From: a virus
IMG/VR virus record: IMGVR_UViG_3300035698_022552
Coordinates: 1 to 22,610 of that record
Strand: one strand, 5' to 3'
DNA: 22,610 bases
In this document: positions 1-6,495 of the stretch, one piece after another
Layout of the letters: each line of letters begins with the position of its first letter
Position numbering within the stretch: the first letter of the stretch is position 1
Program-made: the position numbers and the translations under genes
The notes under the pieces: generated by a model
What the model was told of the DNA's origin: nothing
Seen by the model: only the letters and a program-made list of their open reading frames with translations
Database searches by the model: none

Positions 1-203
1 CTCCACAGTGTCTTCTCACTTCGTCCAGATGTACGCGATGAGAAAATATTCTTGGCTGCACCATACGCCGTCTGCCCCTCATCTAAAATTAGATGATAAA
101 TTTCTCGGTAGTCAAGGTCTAAGTGAATATCATCTATCCATCGATCGATTTGCTCTAATTGCTCTTCAGTCGCATCCCCTATCAAATGCTGCATTATCCT
201 CAT
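1..203 (-). CDS. Partial orphan gene running off the left edge
   Basis: The complement is open from an ATG at 203 to the window edge (67 codons, no stop). The start MRIMQHLIGD has a well-placed GAGGAG (complement of 210-215) six bases upstream and lies just downstream of a promoter-like element at 232-260. The visible protein is acidic in its first half (ATEEQLEQIDRWIDDIH) and becomes basic near the cut (SSRTSGRSEK). I do not recognise a family. It is transcribed divergently from the replication operon, a place where phage regulators often sit, but no helix-turn-helix is evident. The plus-strand frame over the same bases has no ribosome binding site, so I take the minus strand as coding. Confidence 0.6.
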   Translation of the reverse strand, partial: MRIMQHLIGDATEEQLEQIDRWIDDIHLDLDYREIYHLILDEGQTAYGAAKNIFSSRTSGRSEKTLW

Positions 204-231
204 TTGAATCTCCTCGCTTTGATTTTCCTTG

Positions 232-260
232 ACTCTATCCCAGCTAGTGTCATGCGTCAA
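232..260 (-). promoter_or_regulatory. Sigma70-like promoter for the leftward gene
   Basis: Read on the minus strand there is a -35-like TTGACG (260-255), a 17-base spacer and a -10-like TAGAGT (237-232). Initiation would fall near 225, about 20 bases before the ATG at 203. The match is 5/6 and 4/6 to the bacterial consensus with ideal spacing. This presumes a bacterial-type host polymerase. Confidence 0.45.
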
Positions 261-261
261 T

Positions 262-287
262 ACACTTGCGTTGGATCAACGAAGTGT
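262..287. promoter_or_regulatory. Imperfect inverted repeat, possible operator
   Basis: ACACTT-G-CGTTG-GAT-CAACG-AAGTGT: eleven base pairs of dyad symmetry with one unpaired G and a 3-base centre. It lies in the divergent intergenic region (204-337) directly beside the minus-strand -35 element at 255-260, where a dimeric repressor could control both directions. It could equally form an RNA hairpin in the rightward leader. No U-run follows, so it does not look like a terminator. Confidence 0.4.
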
Positions 288-337
288 GTTTACTAATTGA
301 CGGATTTTGTGATATTGATTCCCTTAGAGGTGAAGAG

Positions 338-703
338 ATGCAAATTATTGGAGTCGATCCAGGGAAAACTACTGGATTGTGCATATTCAAAGACGATGAG
401 TTCATTGGCGGGTCTGAAGCAGTGGATGCTGAAGGAGTTGTTGCGTACATTGAAGGAAATTCACCTGACTTGGTTATTATAGAGGATTTTTTAATTGGAA
501 GGAGGCCATCCAATGCTAAAGATCCAATCAAAGTTATTGGTGTCACTGAGTACGCATGCAGGAGGAGGGAAATCCCAGTCATACTACAATCTCCATCTGT
601 ATTGACTTTGATGCTGTCTAAGGTTAAGGGAATTCACAGAAGCCCTCACGTCCGCTCAGCCTCTGCTCATGTATTGTACCATATCTTAAGCAAGAAAAAA
701 TGA
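338..703 (+). CDS. RuvC-like Holliday junction resolvase family protein
   Basis: A 121-residue RNase H-fold protein of the phage RuvC-like group, expected to cleave branched DNA during recombination or packaging. Visible motifs are the first-strand acidic motif IGVDPGKTTG (Asp7), a second acid in VIIEDF, and a C-terminal HVRSASAH helix. In related proteins the last motif usually carries HxxD; here the Asp position is Ser, so the metal site may be incomplete or rearranged. I chose the ATG at 338 because AGAGG (326-330) precedes it by seven bases and the catalytic strand begins at once; an upstream TTG in the same frame has no support. The stop overlaps the next start (ATGA), so the two are probably translationally coupled. 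Confidence 0.75.
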   Translation: MQIIGVDPGKTTGLCIFKDDEFIGGSEAVDAEGVVAYIEGNSPDLVIIEDFLIGRRPSNAKDPIKVIGVTEYACRRREIPVILQSPSVLTLMLSKVKGIHRSPHVRSASAHVLYHILSKKK

Positions 704-2157
704 AACTTATCCTCAACAAAAAAAGAATGAAGTTGATTCCTCGTATATATCCAGAATCATTGCAAGGATGCGGAAAATCTCTTCCTGTTTGTGGGAGTAT
801 AGTCCGCAGGCTGATCAAAGCATACCCTGAGATGAAAATCGGGGAATCATTGCGAGAGGAGCTGAAGAGTGTCGCTTTGAGTCAGAAAGAGGTCTTAGAG
901 TTGTCCACGAGGTTAGACGAGGCTGGACGATCAGGCTTAAGGGCATACCAGAGGGTAGGGTCAATTTGGCTGCGGAAAGTCAGGCGGGGTATACTTGCTG
1001 ATGCTCCTGGCCTTGGGAAGACGGTCATGTCAATTGATGCCGCTTTTCACATTCAACCTTCTAGACCCCTGGTCATTTGTCATAAATCGAAGATCAGAGA
1101 CTGGGAAGAGCACATCACCCAGTGGCACGGGGATCTCAAAAAGTGGACCGTCATCAATTATGCTCAGGTTCCACTCAGGGACTTATCTCCAGATCTGGTA
1201 ATTGTCGATGAAGCTCACGAGATACGTAATCGCAAAACTGCTGCATTTAAACAACTTCGGAAAGTGACCAAAGGGGCTAGGCATGTATTTATGCTGACAG
1301 GTTCGCCAACAGTGAATGAGGCATCAGATATATGGACCCTCTTGAGTATCTGCGACCCTGCTCGATTCGGATCGTACTGGAATTTCGCTTTTATGTTCCT
1401 TGATGTTAGGCACGGATTCATGGGGATGGAAGTGAGGGGGGTCAAAGAAACTGAGAAGGAGGACCTCAAGGATGTCATCTCTCCTTATTTGCTGCGACGT
1501 GAAGGAGTCTTGAAGTTGTCCAGGCCGACGTGGAGAAAGATCGATTTCCATCTGAATGGCGCGCAAGAAGACTTGTATAACCAGATGGTTGATACTGAAT
1601 CAGCGTCTTACCAAGATAAGGAGATGACTGCGTTAACTCCCCTGTCTTTAATAACTAGGCTGCGGCAGCTGTCTTTGCACCCTGGTCTGATATTCGATGG
1701 TTATGCAGGCCCGTCTAAGCTTGATGCACTTAATCCATTGCTTGGAGAACGCCCTGGTCAGGCAGTCATTTTCTCGCAGTATTCTACTCTGGTCGAGCTC
1801 ACTGCGGAGCATCTTGGAGATCAATGCGTGGCATATACGGGGAAATTGTCCAAGACTGATAGAGATGAAGCAATCACTGCTTTTAAAAATGGCGAGTATA
1901 AATATATCGCTTTGACTTATGGAGTAGGAGGGGAGAGCCTCGACCTTCAGGAGGCTGACCGAGTGATAATGCTGGAGTACCCGTGGCACGTCGCTGGGAT
2001 CGAACAAGCAACGGGTAGAGTCTGGAGATATGGGCAAAAGAGTGATAAGGTGGAATTCACTATTATTCATGCAATCAACACAGTAGATGACCTCATCCGA
2101 GAGATTGTACGATCAAAGAAGAGAGTGACCATCAAAAGAATACTTCAGAAGATGTGA
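700..2157 (+). CDS. SNF2-family DNA-dependent ATPase/helicase
   Basis: A 485-residue superfamily 2 motor of the SNF2/Rad54 type, which translocates on duplex DNA and remodels protein-DNA complexes. Ordered motifs: Walker A DAPGLGKT (about 101-108), motif II DEAH (170-173), motif III LTGSP (199-203), then the second RecA fold with FSQYS, GVGGESLDLQ and motif VI QATGRVWRYGQ. The Q-A-x-G-R-x-x-R-x-G-Q signature is typical of SNF2 proteins. It is compact, lacking accessory chromatin-type domains, as is common in phages. Translation starts inside the stop of the RuvC-like gene with only a weak Shine-Dalgarno, suggesting coupling. The pairing with a branched-DNA nuclease suggests a role in replication-fork or recombination processing. 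Confidence 0.9.
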   Translation: MKLILNKKRMKLIPRIYPESLQGCGKSLPVCGSIVRRLIKAYPEMKIGESLREELKSVALSQKEVLELSTRLDEAGRSGLRAYQRVGSIWLRKVRRGILADAPGLGKTVMSIDAAFHIQPSRPLVICHKSKIRDWEEHITQWHGDLKKWTVINYAQVPLRDLSPDLVIVDEAHEIRNRKTAAFKQLRKVTKGARHVFMLTGSPTVNEASDIWTLLSICDPARFGSYWNFAFMFLDVRHGFMGMEVRGVKETEKEDLKDVISPYLLRREGVLKLSRPTWRKIDFHLNGAQEDLYNQMVDTESASYQDKEMTALTPLSLITRLRQLSLHPGLIFDGYAGPSKLDALNPLLGERPGQAVIFSQYSTLVELTAEHLGDQCVAYTGKLSKTDRDEAITAFKNGEYKYIALTYGVGGESLDLQEADRVIMLEYPWHVAGIEQATGRVWRYGQKSDKVEFTIIHAINTVDDLIREIVRSKKRVTIKRILQKM

Positions 2158-2190
2158 ATCAGGTGTATTTCATTATGCATCAGCATGCGC

Positions 2191-2196
2191 TATATT
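2191..2196 (+). promoter_or_regulatory. Weak -10-like element upstream of the small basic gene
   Basis: TATATT matches the -10 consensus 5/6 within the 96-base gap after the SNF2 gene, but the -35 position (about 2168-2173, TTTCAT) is poor. It would serve the gene at 2254. A speculative call only. Confidence 0.18.
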
Positions 2197-2253
2197 CATG
2201 CCTATTCAATGCGAGCGTCGCGATTAAAATAATGAAGAGAGGAGGTGATGAAA

Positions 2254-2466
2254 ATGACGGATGAAGAAAAGCTTGAACGGAAGCGTTTAAAAGCAAGAGA
2301 ATCGGCGAAGAGATGGAGAAGTAATAATCCAGAAAAAGTAGCTGCATATTCTGCGAAGTGGTACGAGAATAATAAAGAAAAGGCGAATGAATATTCAAAG
2401 CGAAGCCGTGACAAAAAGAATGCCAGGGTAAAAGCAGAAAAAGAAGCAGCTGAGGCCACGGCCTGA
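2254..2466 (+). CDS. Small basic protein with NxEK repeat arms
   Basis: A 70-residue, highly charged, probably helical protein. GGAGG at 2241-2245 sits eight bases before the ATG at 2254, which is a better start than the GTG and ATG at 2245 and 2248. Two copies of a motif resembling RWRSNNPEKVAAYSAKWY and WYENNKEKANEYSKRSR are visible. Such W-Y-x-x-N-x-E-K repeats are familiar from the DNA-binding arms of phage HNH-type endonucleases, but no HNH catalytic core follows here. It may therefore be a stand-alone DNA-binding arm or a remnant of such a nuclease. It is flanked by a short leader and an intrinsic terminator, so it may be a separately expressed unit. Confidence 0.65.
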   Translation: MTDEEKLERKRLKARESAKRWRSNNPEKVAAYSAKWYENNKEKANEYSKRSRDKKNARVKAEKEAAEATA

Positions 2467-2499
2467 TGCCGATACTCATGTACTCCGAACTTATTTACC

Positions 2500-2534
2500 A
2501 GGCCCACTCTGTAGCAGAGTGGACCTGAATTTTT
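2500..2534 (+). terminator. Rho-independent terminator-like hairpin
   Basis: A perfect 8-bp stem CCACTCTG/CAGAGTGG with a TAG loop (2504-2522), extended by AGG/CCT across one C-A mismatch, is followed three bases later by TTTTT (2530-2534). It lies between the small basic gene and the next ribosome binding site, so it may attenuate transcription from upstream. Confidence 0.65.
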
Positions 2535-2546
2535 CAGGAGGGAGAG

Positions 2547-2819
2547 ATGCAGACTAAGTATGAAATTTGGGATGACGAGGAAGTTGATGCAGTATCTGAG
2601 GCTTTCACAGTAGCGCTGAGAACGTGGGAAGAGGCAAGGGACTTCGCATCAAACAGAGGAGTCAGCGTTGATAAATTGAAATTAGTACTTAGATATGAAG
2701 AGTCTCACACAGTGATGGTAGATGTTCCGAGGACAGAAGAATTCTATCTAAAATCTGAGGCATTCGATGAAATGAAGCTTATCGTGCTTCCAGAGGTGAA
2801 TTTATGTCAAGATATGTAG
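2547..2819 (+). CDS. Orphan acidic small protein
   Basis: A 90-residue protein with a strong GGAGGG ribosome binding site (2537-2542) just upstream of its ATG. It is acidic (WDDEEVDAVSEAF near the N-terminus) and likely mixed alpha/beta, with no membrane segment, signal peptide or metal-binding cluster. I do not recognise a family. It follows the terminator-like hairpin directly and overlaps the next gene by 16 bases, so the two are probably made together. Early phage regions commonly carry such small host-takeover or accessory proteins, but nothing in the sequence assigns this one. Confidence 0.6.
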   Translation: MQTKYEIWDDEEVDAVSEAFTVALRTWEEARDFASNRGVSVDKLKLVLRYEESHTVMVDVPRTEEFYLKSEAFDEMKLIVLPEVNLCQDM

Positions 2820-3034
2820 TGCGAGACGGTCTGCATGAGGGAAGAATCAAGTATTCAAGTATTGTGTATGGGTATAACGCACCTACCAGCGAATATTTTA
2901 TGGAGGGAATTGGATCAGACGGAGTAAGAGTAAGTTTCACTAGAAGAGCAGATATCCTTGAGTACATCCAAGACAACTCTCTTAAAGTCCCTTCGGACCA
3001 CATAACCTCGATGGTTCTGGATATCCCGTTCTGA
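2804..3034 (+). CDS. Orphan small protein
   Basis: A 76-residue protein starting inside the end of the preceding gene, with GAGGTG (about 2793-2798) at good distance from ATG 2804. The sequence (MSRYVVRDGLHEGRIKYSS at the start, MVLDIPF at the end) is soluble, with predicted beta strands and a short helix near ADILEYIQDN. No recognised domain. Overlap with the upstream gene argues for a two-gene unit. A competing minus-strand frame over the same bases lacks a convincing ribosome binding site. Confidence 0.55.
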   Translation: MSRYVVRDGLHEGRIKYSSIVYGYNAPTSEYFMEGIGSDGVRVSFTRRADILEYIQDNSLKVPSDHITSMVLDIPF

Positions 3035-3052
3035 GGCAAGGGTTATTTCGTC

Positions 3053-3081
3053 TTGAGCCACTGTATGCTAATCTGTACATA
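3053..3081 (+). promoter_or_regulatory. Weak promoter candidate before the nuclease operon
   Basis: TTGAGC, a 17-base spacer and TACATA in the 79-base gap before the Cas4-like gene. Spacing is good but the -10 is poor (3/6). Included because this is one of the few gaps where a new transcript could start. Confidence 0.2.
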
Positions 3082-3113
3082 AATCTGAAAACTACTAAAA
3101 CAAGGGAGGGAAT

Positions 3114-3932
3114 ATGGGGAGACGGGTCACAATTTCGCCGTCCCAAATTCGGTCGATGGGGTGCCGTCAGCAGTGGGCATGGTCGTACCGGGACGGATAC
3201 AGGCCTAAGCTGCACAGCGACGCCTTGGAACTAGGCTCTGGGATTCATGAGGCGCTGGAGATTTATTACAAGGATAAGCTTGATCCGGTGGGCTTCTTCG
3301 TGAAGTGGATGGAGAACCGAGGTATCGAGTCTGAGAAGATGGTCGGACTTGGTTCAAGAATGCTGGAGGGGTATGTCGAGCATTGGGATGGAAAAGATGA
3401 ATTTGATGTTCTAGGAACTGAGCGGACCTTATGGAGAAATTTGCCTGTCCCAGATACTGGTGGGAAGTCGAGGTGTAGCATGGTAGTCCGCTTGGACATG
3501 CTCGTCCGGTGTCATCGTACTAACAAGCTATTCAGCCTGGACCATAAGACGTTTACCAGATTTATGCCAAAAGATATCGAGACGGATCTTCAGTTTACTG
3601 CTCAAATGTGGGTAGGGCAGAAACTTGCAGATGAGGAGCCTATTGTAGGGGTCATCTGGAATGGGTTGAGGAAACAAGCCCCAGGCCCCAGAGTGAAAGT
3701 TCCTCTGTTCCAGCGAGTAAAGACGTTTCGCAATGCAGCTCAAATGGATGCACTGGCTACTGGGGCATATTACATGTATCGGGATGCTCGGAAGTGGAAG
3801 ATATTCGCCCAGCCATCGCCTCGGTTATGTGGGATGTGCGATTTTAAAGAGCCATGCATAGAGAAGCAGAGGGGAGGGGACTACAAATACCTTTTGGAGA
3901 ATTTATACACCAAGCGAAGGAGTGAGAAATGA
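3114..3932 (+). CDS. Cas4/RecB-like PD-(D/E)XK nuclease with Fe-S cysteines
   Basis: A 272-residue single-strand/end-processing nuclease of the PD-(D/E)XK superfamily. The ATG at 3114 follows GGGAGG. Visible active-site elements are GIHEAL (His45), Asp128 in VVRLDML and the LDHKT motif (Asp143, Lys145). Four cysteines, Cys17 near the N-terminus and Cys239, Cys242 and Cys248 in a C-x2-C-x5-C cluster, match the [4Fe-4S] arrangement of Cas4 and AddB nucleases, where the cluster staples the two ends of the fold. Length fits phage Cas4-like proteins. The stop overlaps the start of the Sak4-like ATPase (ATGA). The pair probably resects and anneals DNA in phage recombination. No CRISPR genes are present, so a role in spacer acquisition is not indicated. 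Confidence 0.85.
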   Translation: MGRRVTISPSQIRSMGCRQQWAWSYRDGYRPKLHSDALELGSGIHEALEIYYKDKLDPVGFFVKWMENRGIESEKMVGLGSRMLEGYVEHWDGKDEFDVLGTERTLWRNLPVPDTGGKSRCSMVVRLDMLVRCHRTNKLFSLDHKTFTRFMPKDIETDLQFTAQMWVGQKLADEEPIVGVIWNGLRKQAPGPRVKVPLFQRVKTFRNAAQMDALATGAYYMYRDARKWKIFAQPSPRLCGMCDFKEPCIEKQRGGDYKYLLENLYTKRRSEK

Positions 3933-4687
3933 CAGACATTCTAATTGAGAAACCAGATGAATCAGAGCATATAACCATGTTCATCTATGGGGATTCAGGC
4001 GTAGGGAAAACCCTCCTGATGTCTACTGCAAACACATGCGACGAAGCCTCCCCTGCGTTGTTCATTGATTTCGAGCGAGGGACAAAAACATTAGCTGGAA
4101 CAGACATTGATATCACTCGGCCAAGAAATTGGAAGGATATTCAGGACATCTATGAGTTCTTGCGTTTCGAAAATACCAAATACAAATCGGTTATCCTCGA
4201 CTCTGCGACAGAGATCCAAAAGAAATTTAGCATGGAGTCGATCCTGGGGGAATTAGATGATGATGCTCTAGATCTTACAGCAGCCGTGGCTCCGGCGAGG
4301 AAGGACTGGATGCGTACAGGCAACCAGATGAGAAAACTCATCAGGGCATTCAGGGACTTAGCTCACATAAAAGAGAAGGACAGGAGGATGCATGTGTTCA
4401 TCTCTGCTCTGGAGAGGATGAATGAGAAACGCGGGATCGCCTGCCCTCAGCTCTCAGGTACACTTGGGGAAGAATGCGGGGCTATGGTCGATTTCTTGAC
4501 CAGGCTGTCCCGCGTCAATACCGAAGATGGGACGCAAGGAAGGAGGTATTTGCTGACTGACGATTACATCAATGAGGATGGCATCAAGTTCTTAGGCAAA
4601 AATCGTGGATCTAGGCTCCCAACAGGGATGTGGGATCCAACTATTTCTAAAATCATGGCAGCACTGAAAGGAGGAGTAGATGAATAA
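3929..4687 (+). CDS. Sak4-like RecA-fold ATPase (phage recombination)
   Basis: A 252-residue P-loop protein of the phage Sak4/AAA_24 type, a minimal RecA-like core linked to single-strand annealing and recombination. Walker A is GDSGVGKT (residues 21-28). LFIDFERG follows as the second strand and SVILDSAT as Walker B. The C-terminal half (LGKNRGSRLPTG) resembles the substrate loops of this family. It lacks the N- and C-terminal domains of cellular RecA. It sits between a resection-type nuclease and, two genes on, an SSB-like protein, the usual partners of Sak4. Its stop overlaps the start of the FAD oxidoreductase by eight bases. Confidence 0.8.
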   Translation: MTDILIEKPDESEHITMFIYGDSGVGKTLLMSTANTCDEASPALFIDFERGTKTLAGTDIDITRPRNWKDIQDIYEFLRFENTKYKSVILDSATEIQKKFSMESILGELDDDALDLTAAVAPARKDWMRTGNQMRKLIRAFRDLAHIKEKDRRMHVFISALERMNEKRGIACPQLSGTLGEECGAMVDFLTRLSRVNTEDGTQGRRYLLTDDYINEDGIKFLGKNRGSRLPTGMWDPTISKIMAALKGGVDE

Positions 4688-6020
4688 TGTCCTTATAATT
4701 GGAGCGGGTCCAGCAGGCCTATTTGCTGCTGACGCGCTGTCTGATGCAGGGATCAATTGCACTATCTTAGAGATGGGCAAGGAGCTAGTGAAGAGGAATT
4801 GCCCTCAGTCGCCGGATTGCGATTGCAAACAATGCGATATACTTGAGGGAATCGGAGGAGCAGGAGGATTTTCCGATGGTAAAAACACATACTCACTGTC
4901 CAGAGGGACTCAGACAGAGGAGATCTTTCAACCGTCAGAGGCTAACCTCCTTGGTCACATTGATCAGATCATGTTACAGCACGGAAACACTGGGTTGGAG
5001 TTCAACGAATTACCAACAACACCCCCGCTGTTCAAGTGCCTTGAACTTGATTTCCAGAGTTACTGGTTGAGGCACGTCGGGACTGATGGTATACAGCAGT
5101 TCATTGGTAGGTATGCCGAGCATCTCAGATCCAAGGGAGTGCATATCCGTAGCGAATGCGAAGTCAAAGATATCCGCAGAGGCTTTCCTGAGAAGGGCAG
5201 CACAGAGGGATTTTCTGCAAGTATAGCCGGGGAGGATGTTTTCTTCAGGGCTGAGCAGATCATCCTGGCGACAGGCCTTCAGGGGTCACCCTGGCTAGAG
5301 GGGCAGGCTGAGTCCTTAGGCATTCCCCTATTTGGTGGGCCAGCAGGGTTTGGCATTCGCGTGGAGGCTCCTAAGGCGGTGCTCGATCCTATGTTTAATA
5401 TCTTCTATGATTTCAAACTCTCATTAGACAACTGCCGAAGCTTTTGCTGCAATCGAGGTGGATACGTCATCAATGAGAATCACAAGACATTGGGGGTTAT
5501 CAATGTCAACGGTCACTCCTATCTCGATAAGGGGAACAAGAGTGAGTTCTCGAATTTCGCGCTCATATCCAAGACTGACTGGGAAGGTGATTCCCAAGCG
5601 AAGGTCAGAGAGATAGCGAAGGAGATAAATGAATCCTCTGACGGGTCAACTGTTGTTCAGAGGATGACGGATTTTTTAGAAGGTAACCCTTCTGAATCAG
5701 CAGAGGAACATACAAACCCACAGGCGAGATCAGGAATTGATATCGGGAGATTCTTACCCAGTAGCCTGTTTAATCGGTTTAAGAACTTTATAGTGGAATT
5801 AGCGTATATCGCTCCGATGATTATCCATCCATCAGTTTCAGTGTACGCTCCTGAAATTAAGTATTATGGAAAGAAATTCCCTGTAGATTTCAAAACGTGG
5901 GAAGTTGAGCCAGGGCTTTACGTTGTCGGTAATGCCTCCGGTTATTTGGACAGCTTCGTGTCAGCTGCTCTAACCGGACTAATCGCAGCAAGGCACATAA
6001 CTGAGAAGAAAGGAAAGTAA
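4680..6020 (+). CDS. COG2509-like FAD-dependent oxidoreductase
   Basis: A 446-residue flavoprotein. The N-terminus has the Rossmann dinucleotide motif GAGPAG (residues 8-13) followed by TILEMGK, ending in the acid that binds the ribose of FAD. A cysteine cluster at 41, 47, 49 and 52 leads into GIGGAGGFSDGK, a signature I associate with the uncharacterised FAD-dependent dehydrogenases of COG2509. The C-terminal LYVVGNASGYLDSFVSAALTG closes the FAD site. Length is normal and no truncation is seen. The substrate is unknown. A flavoenzyme in the middle of a recombination operon, coupled by overlap to the Sak4-like gene, is unusual and may point to a base- or nucleotide-modification role, but nothing in the sequence proves that. 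Confidence 0.8.
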   Translation: MNNVLIIGAGPAGLFAADALSDAGINCTILEMGKELVKRNCPQSPDCDCKQCDILEGIGGAGGFSDGKNTYSLSRGTQTEEIFQPSEANLLGHIDQIMLQHGNTGLEFNELPTTPPLFKCLELDFQSYWLRHVGTDGIQQFIGRYAEHLRSKGVHIRSECEVKDIRRGFPEKGSTEGFSASIAGEDVFFRAEQIILATGLQGSPWLEGQAESLGIPLFGGPAGFGIRVEAPKAVLDPMFNIFYDFKLSLDNCRSFCCNRGGYVINENHKTLGVINVNGHSYLDKGNKSEFSNFALISKTDWEGDSQAKVREIAKEINESSDGSTVVQRMTDFLEGNPSESAEEHTNPQARSGIDIGRFLPSSLFNRFKNFIVELAYIAPMIIHPSVSVYAPEIKYYGKKFPVDFKTWEVEPGLYVVGNASGYLDSFVSAALTGLIAARHITEKKGK

Positions 6021-6022
6021 TT

Positions 6023-6490
6023 ATGGGTACAGCAGCAGAAGTAGGATTTGATGAAGCAGTGAGTGGATTCGCAGCAATCCCAAAGGGAGTTTATCTGTCA
6101 CGCTTGGAGTCTGTAACTGAAGAAGTCAGCGAATCGTCTGGCAACCCGATGCTCGTTTGGGATTGGTCCATCATCGGCGGAGACTATCACGGTAAAGAGC
6201 TCAGAAGTTGGACATCATTGCAGCCACAAGCCATCGGCATGGGGTGCAAGCCTCACTTTCAGGCGTTCGGGGGTAGTTGGAAGGCAGGGGATGTCCTGGT
6301 TAACTTAGCCAGGAAATTCATGGGGAGACGAGCATCTCTTGACATCACAGTCGCATCAAGGATTGATCGGGAGTCCGGTGAAGAGAGAAAGAGCAACAAG
6401 ATTTCAGCAGTTTACCCAGCTAAGCAGGAGCAAACGAAAGCCGCTGCGCCTGCTGCTGCAAGCATCCCAGATGAAGATATCCCGTTCTAG
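6023..6490 (+). CDS. Single-stranded DNA-binding protein, DUF669-like
   Basis: A 155-residue protein with a beta-rich core and an Ala-rich linker ending in the acidic tip PDEDIPF, which closely resembles the C-terminal peptide by which bacterial SSB recruits partner proteins. Core features (GVYLSRLE, LVWDWSIIGGDYHGK, LARKFMGRRASLDI) match the phage DUF669/SSB-like family. The start is two bases after the previous stop with AAAGGAAAG upstream. Placement among Sak4-like ATPase, primase-polymerase and helicase fits coating of single strands during replication and recombination. The family assignment rests on pattern and tail rather than on a catalytic motif. Confidence 0.72.
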   Translation: MGTAAEVGFDEAVSGFAAIPKGVYLSRLESVTEEVSESSGNPMLVWDWSIIGGDYHGKELRSWTSLQPQAIGMGCKPHFQAFGGSWKAGDVLVNLARKFMGRRASLDITVASRIDRESGEERKSNKISAVYPAKQEQTKAAAPAAASIPDEDIPF

Positions 6491-6495
6491 CTGAG

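Noticed and set aside
8-232. Plus-strand frame at the left edge
   Set aside because: Starts at a GTG with no ribosome binding site and lies opposite a minus-strand frame that has both a good Shine-Dalgarno and a promoter-like element.
3114-3932. CRISPR adaptation gene cas4
   Set aside because: The Fe-S nuclease resembles Cas4, but there are no cas1/cas2 genes or repeats; phage recombination is the better context.
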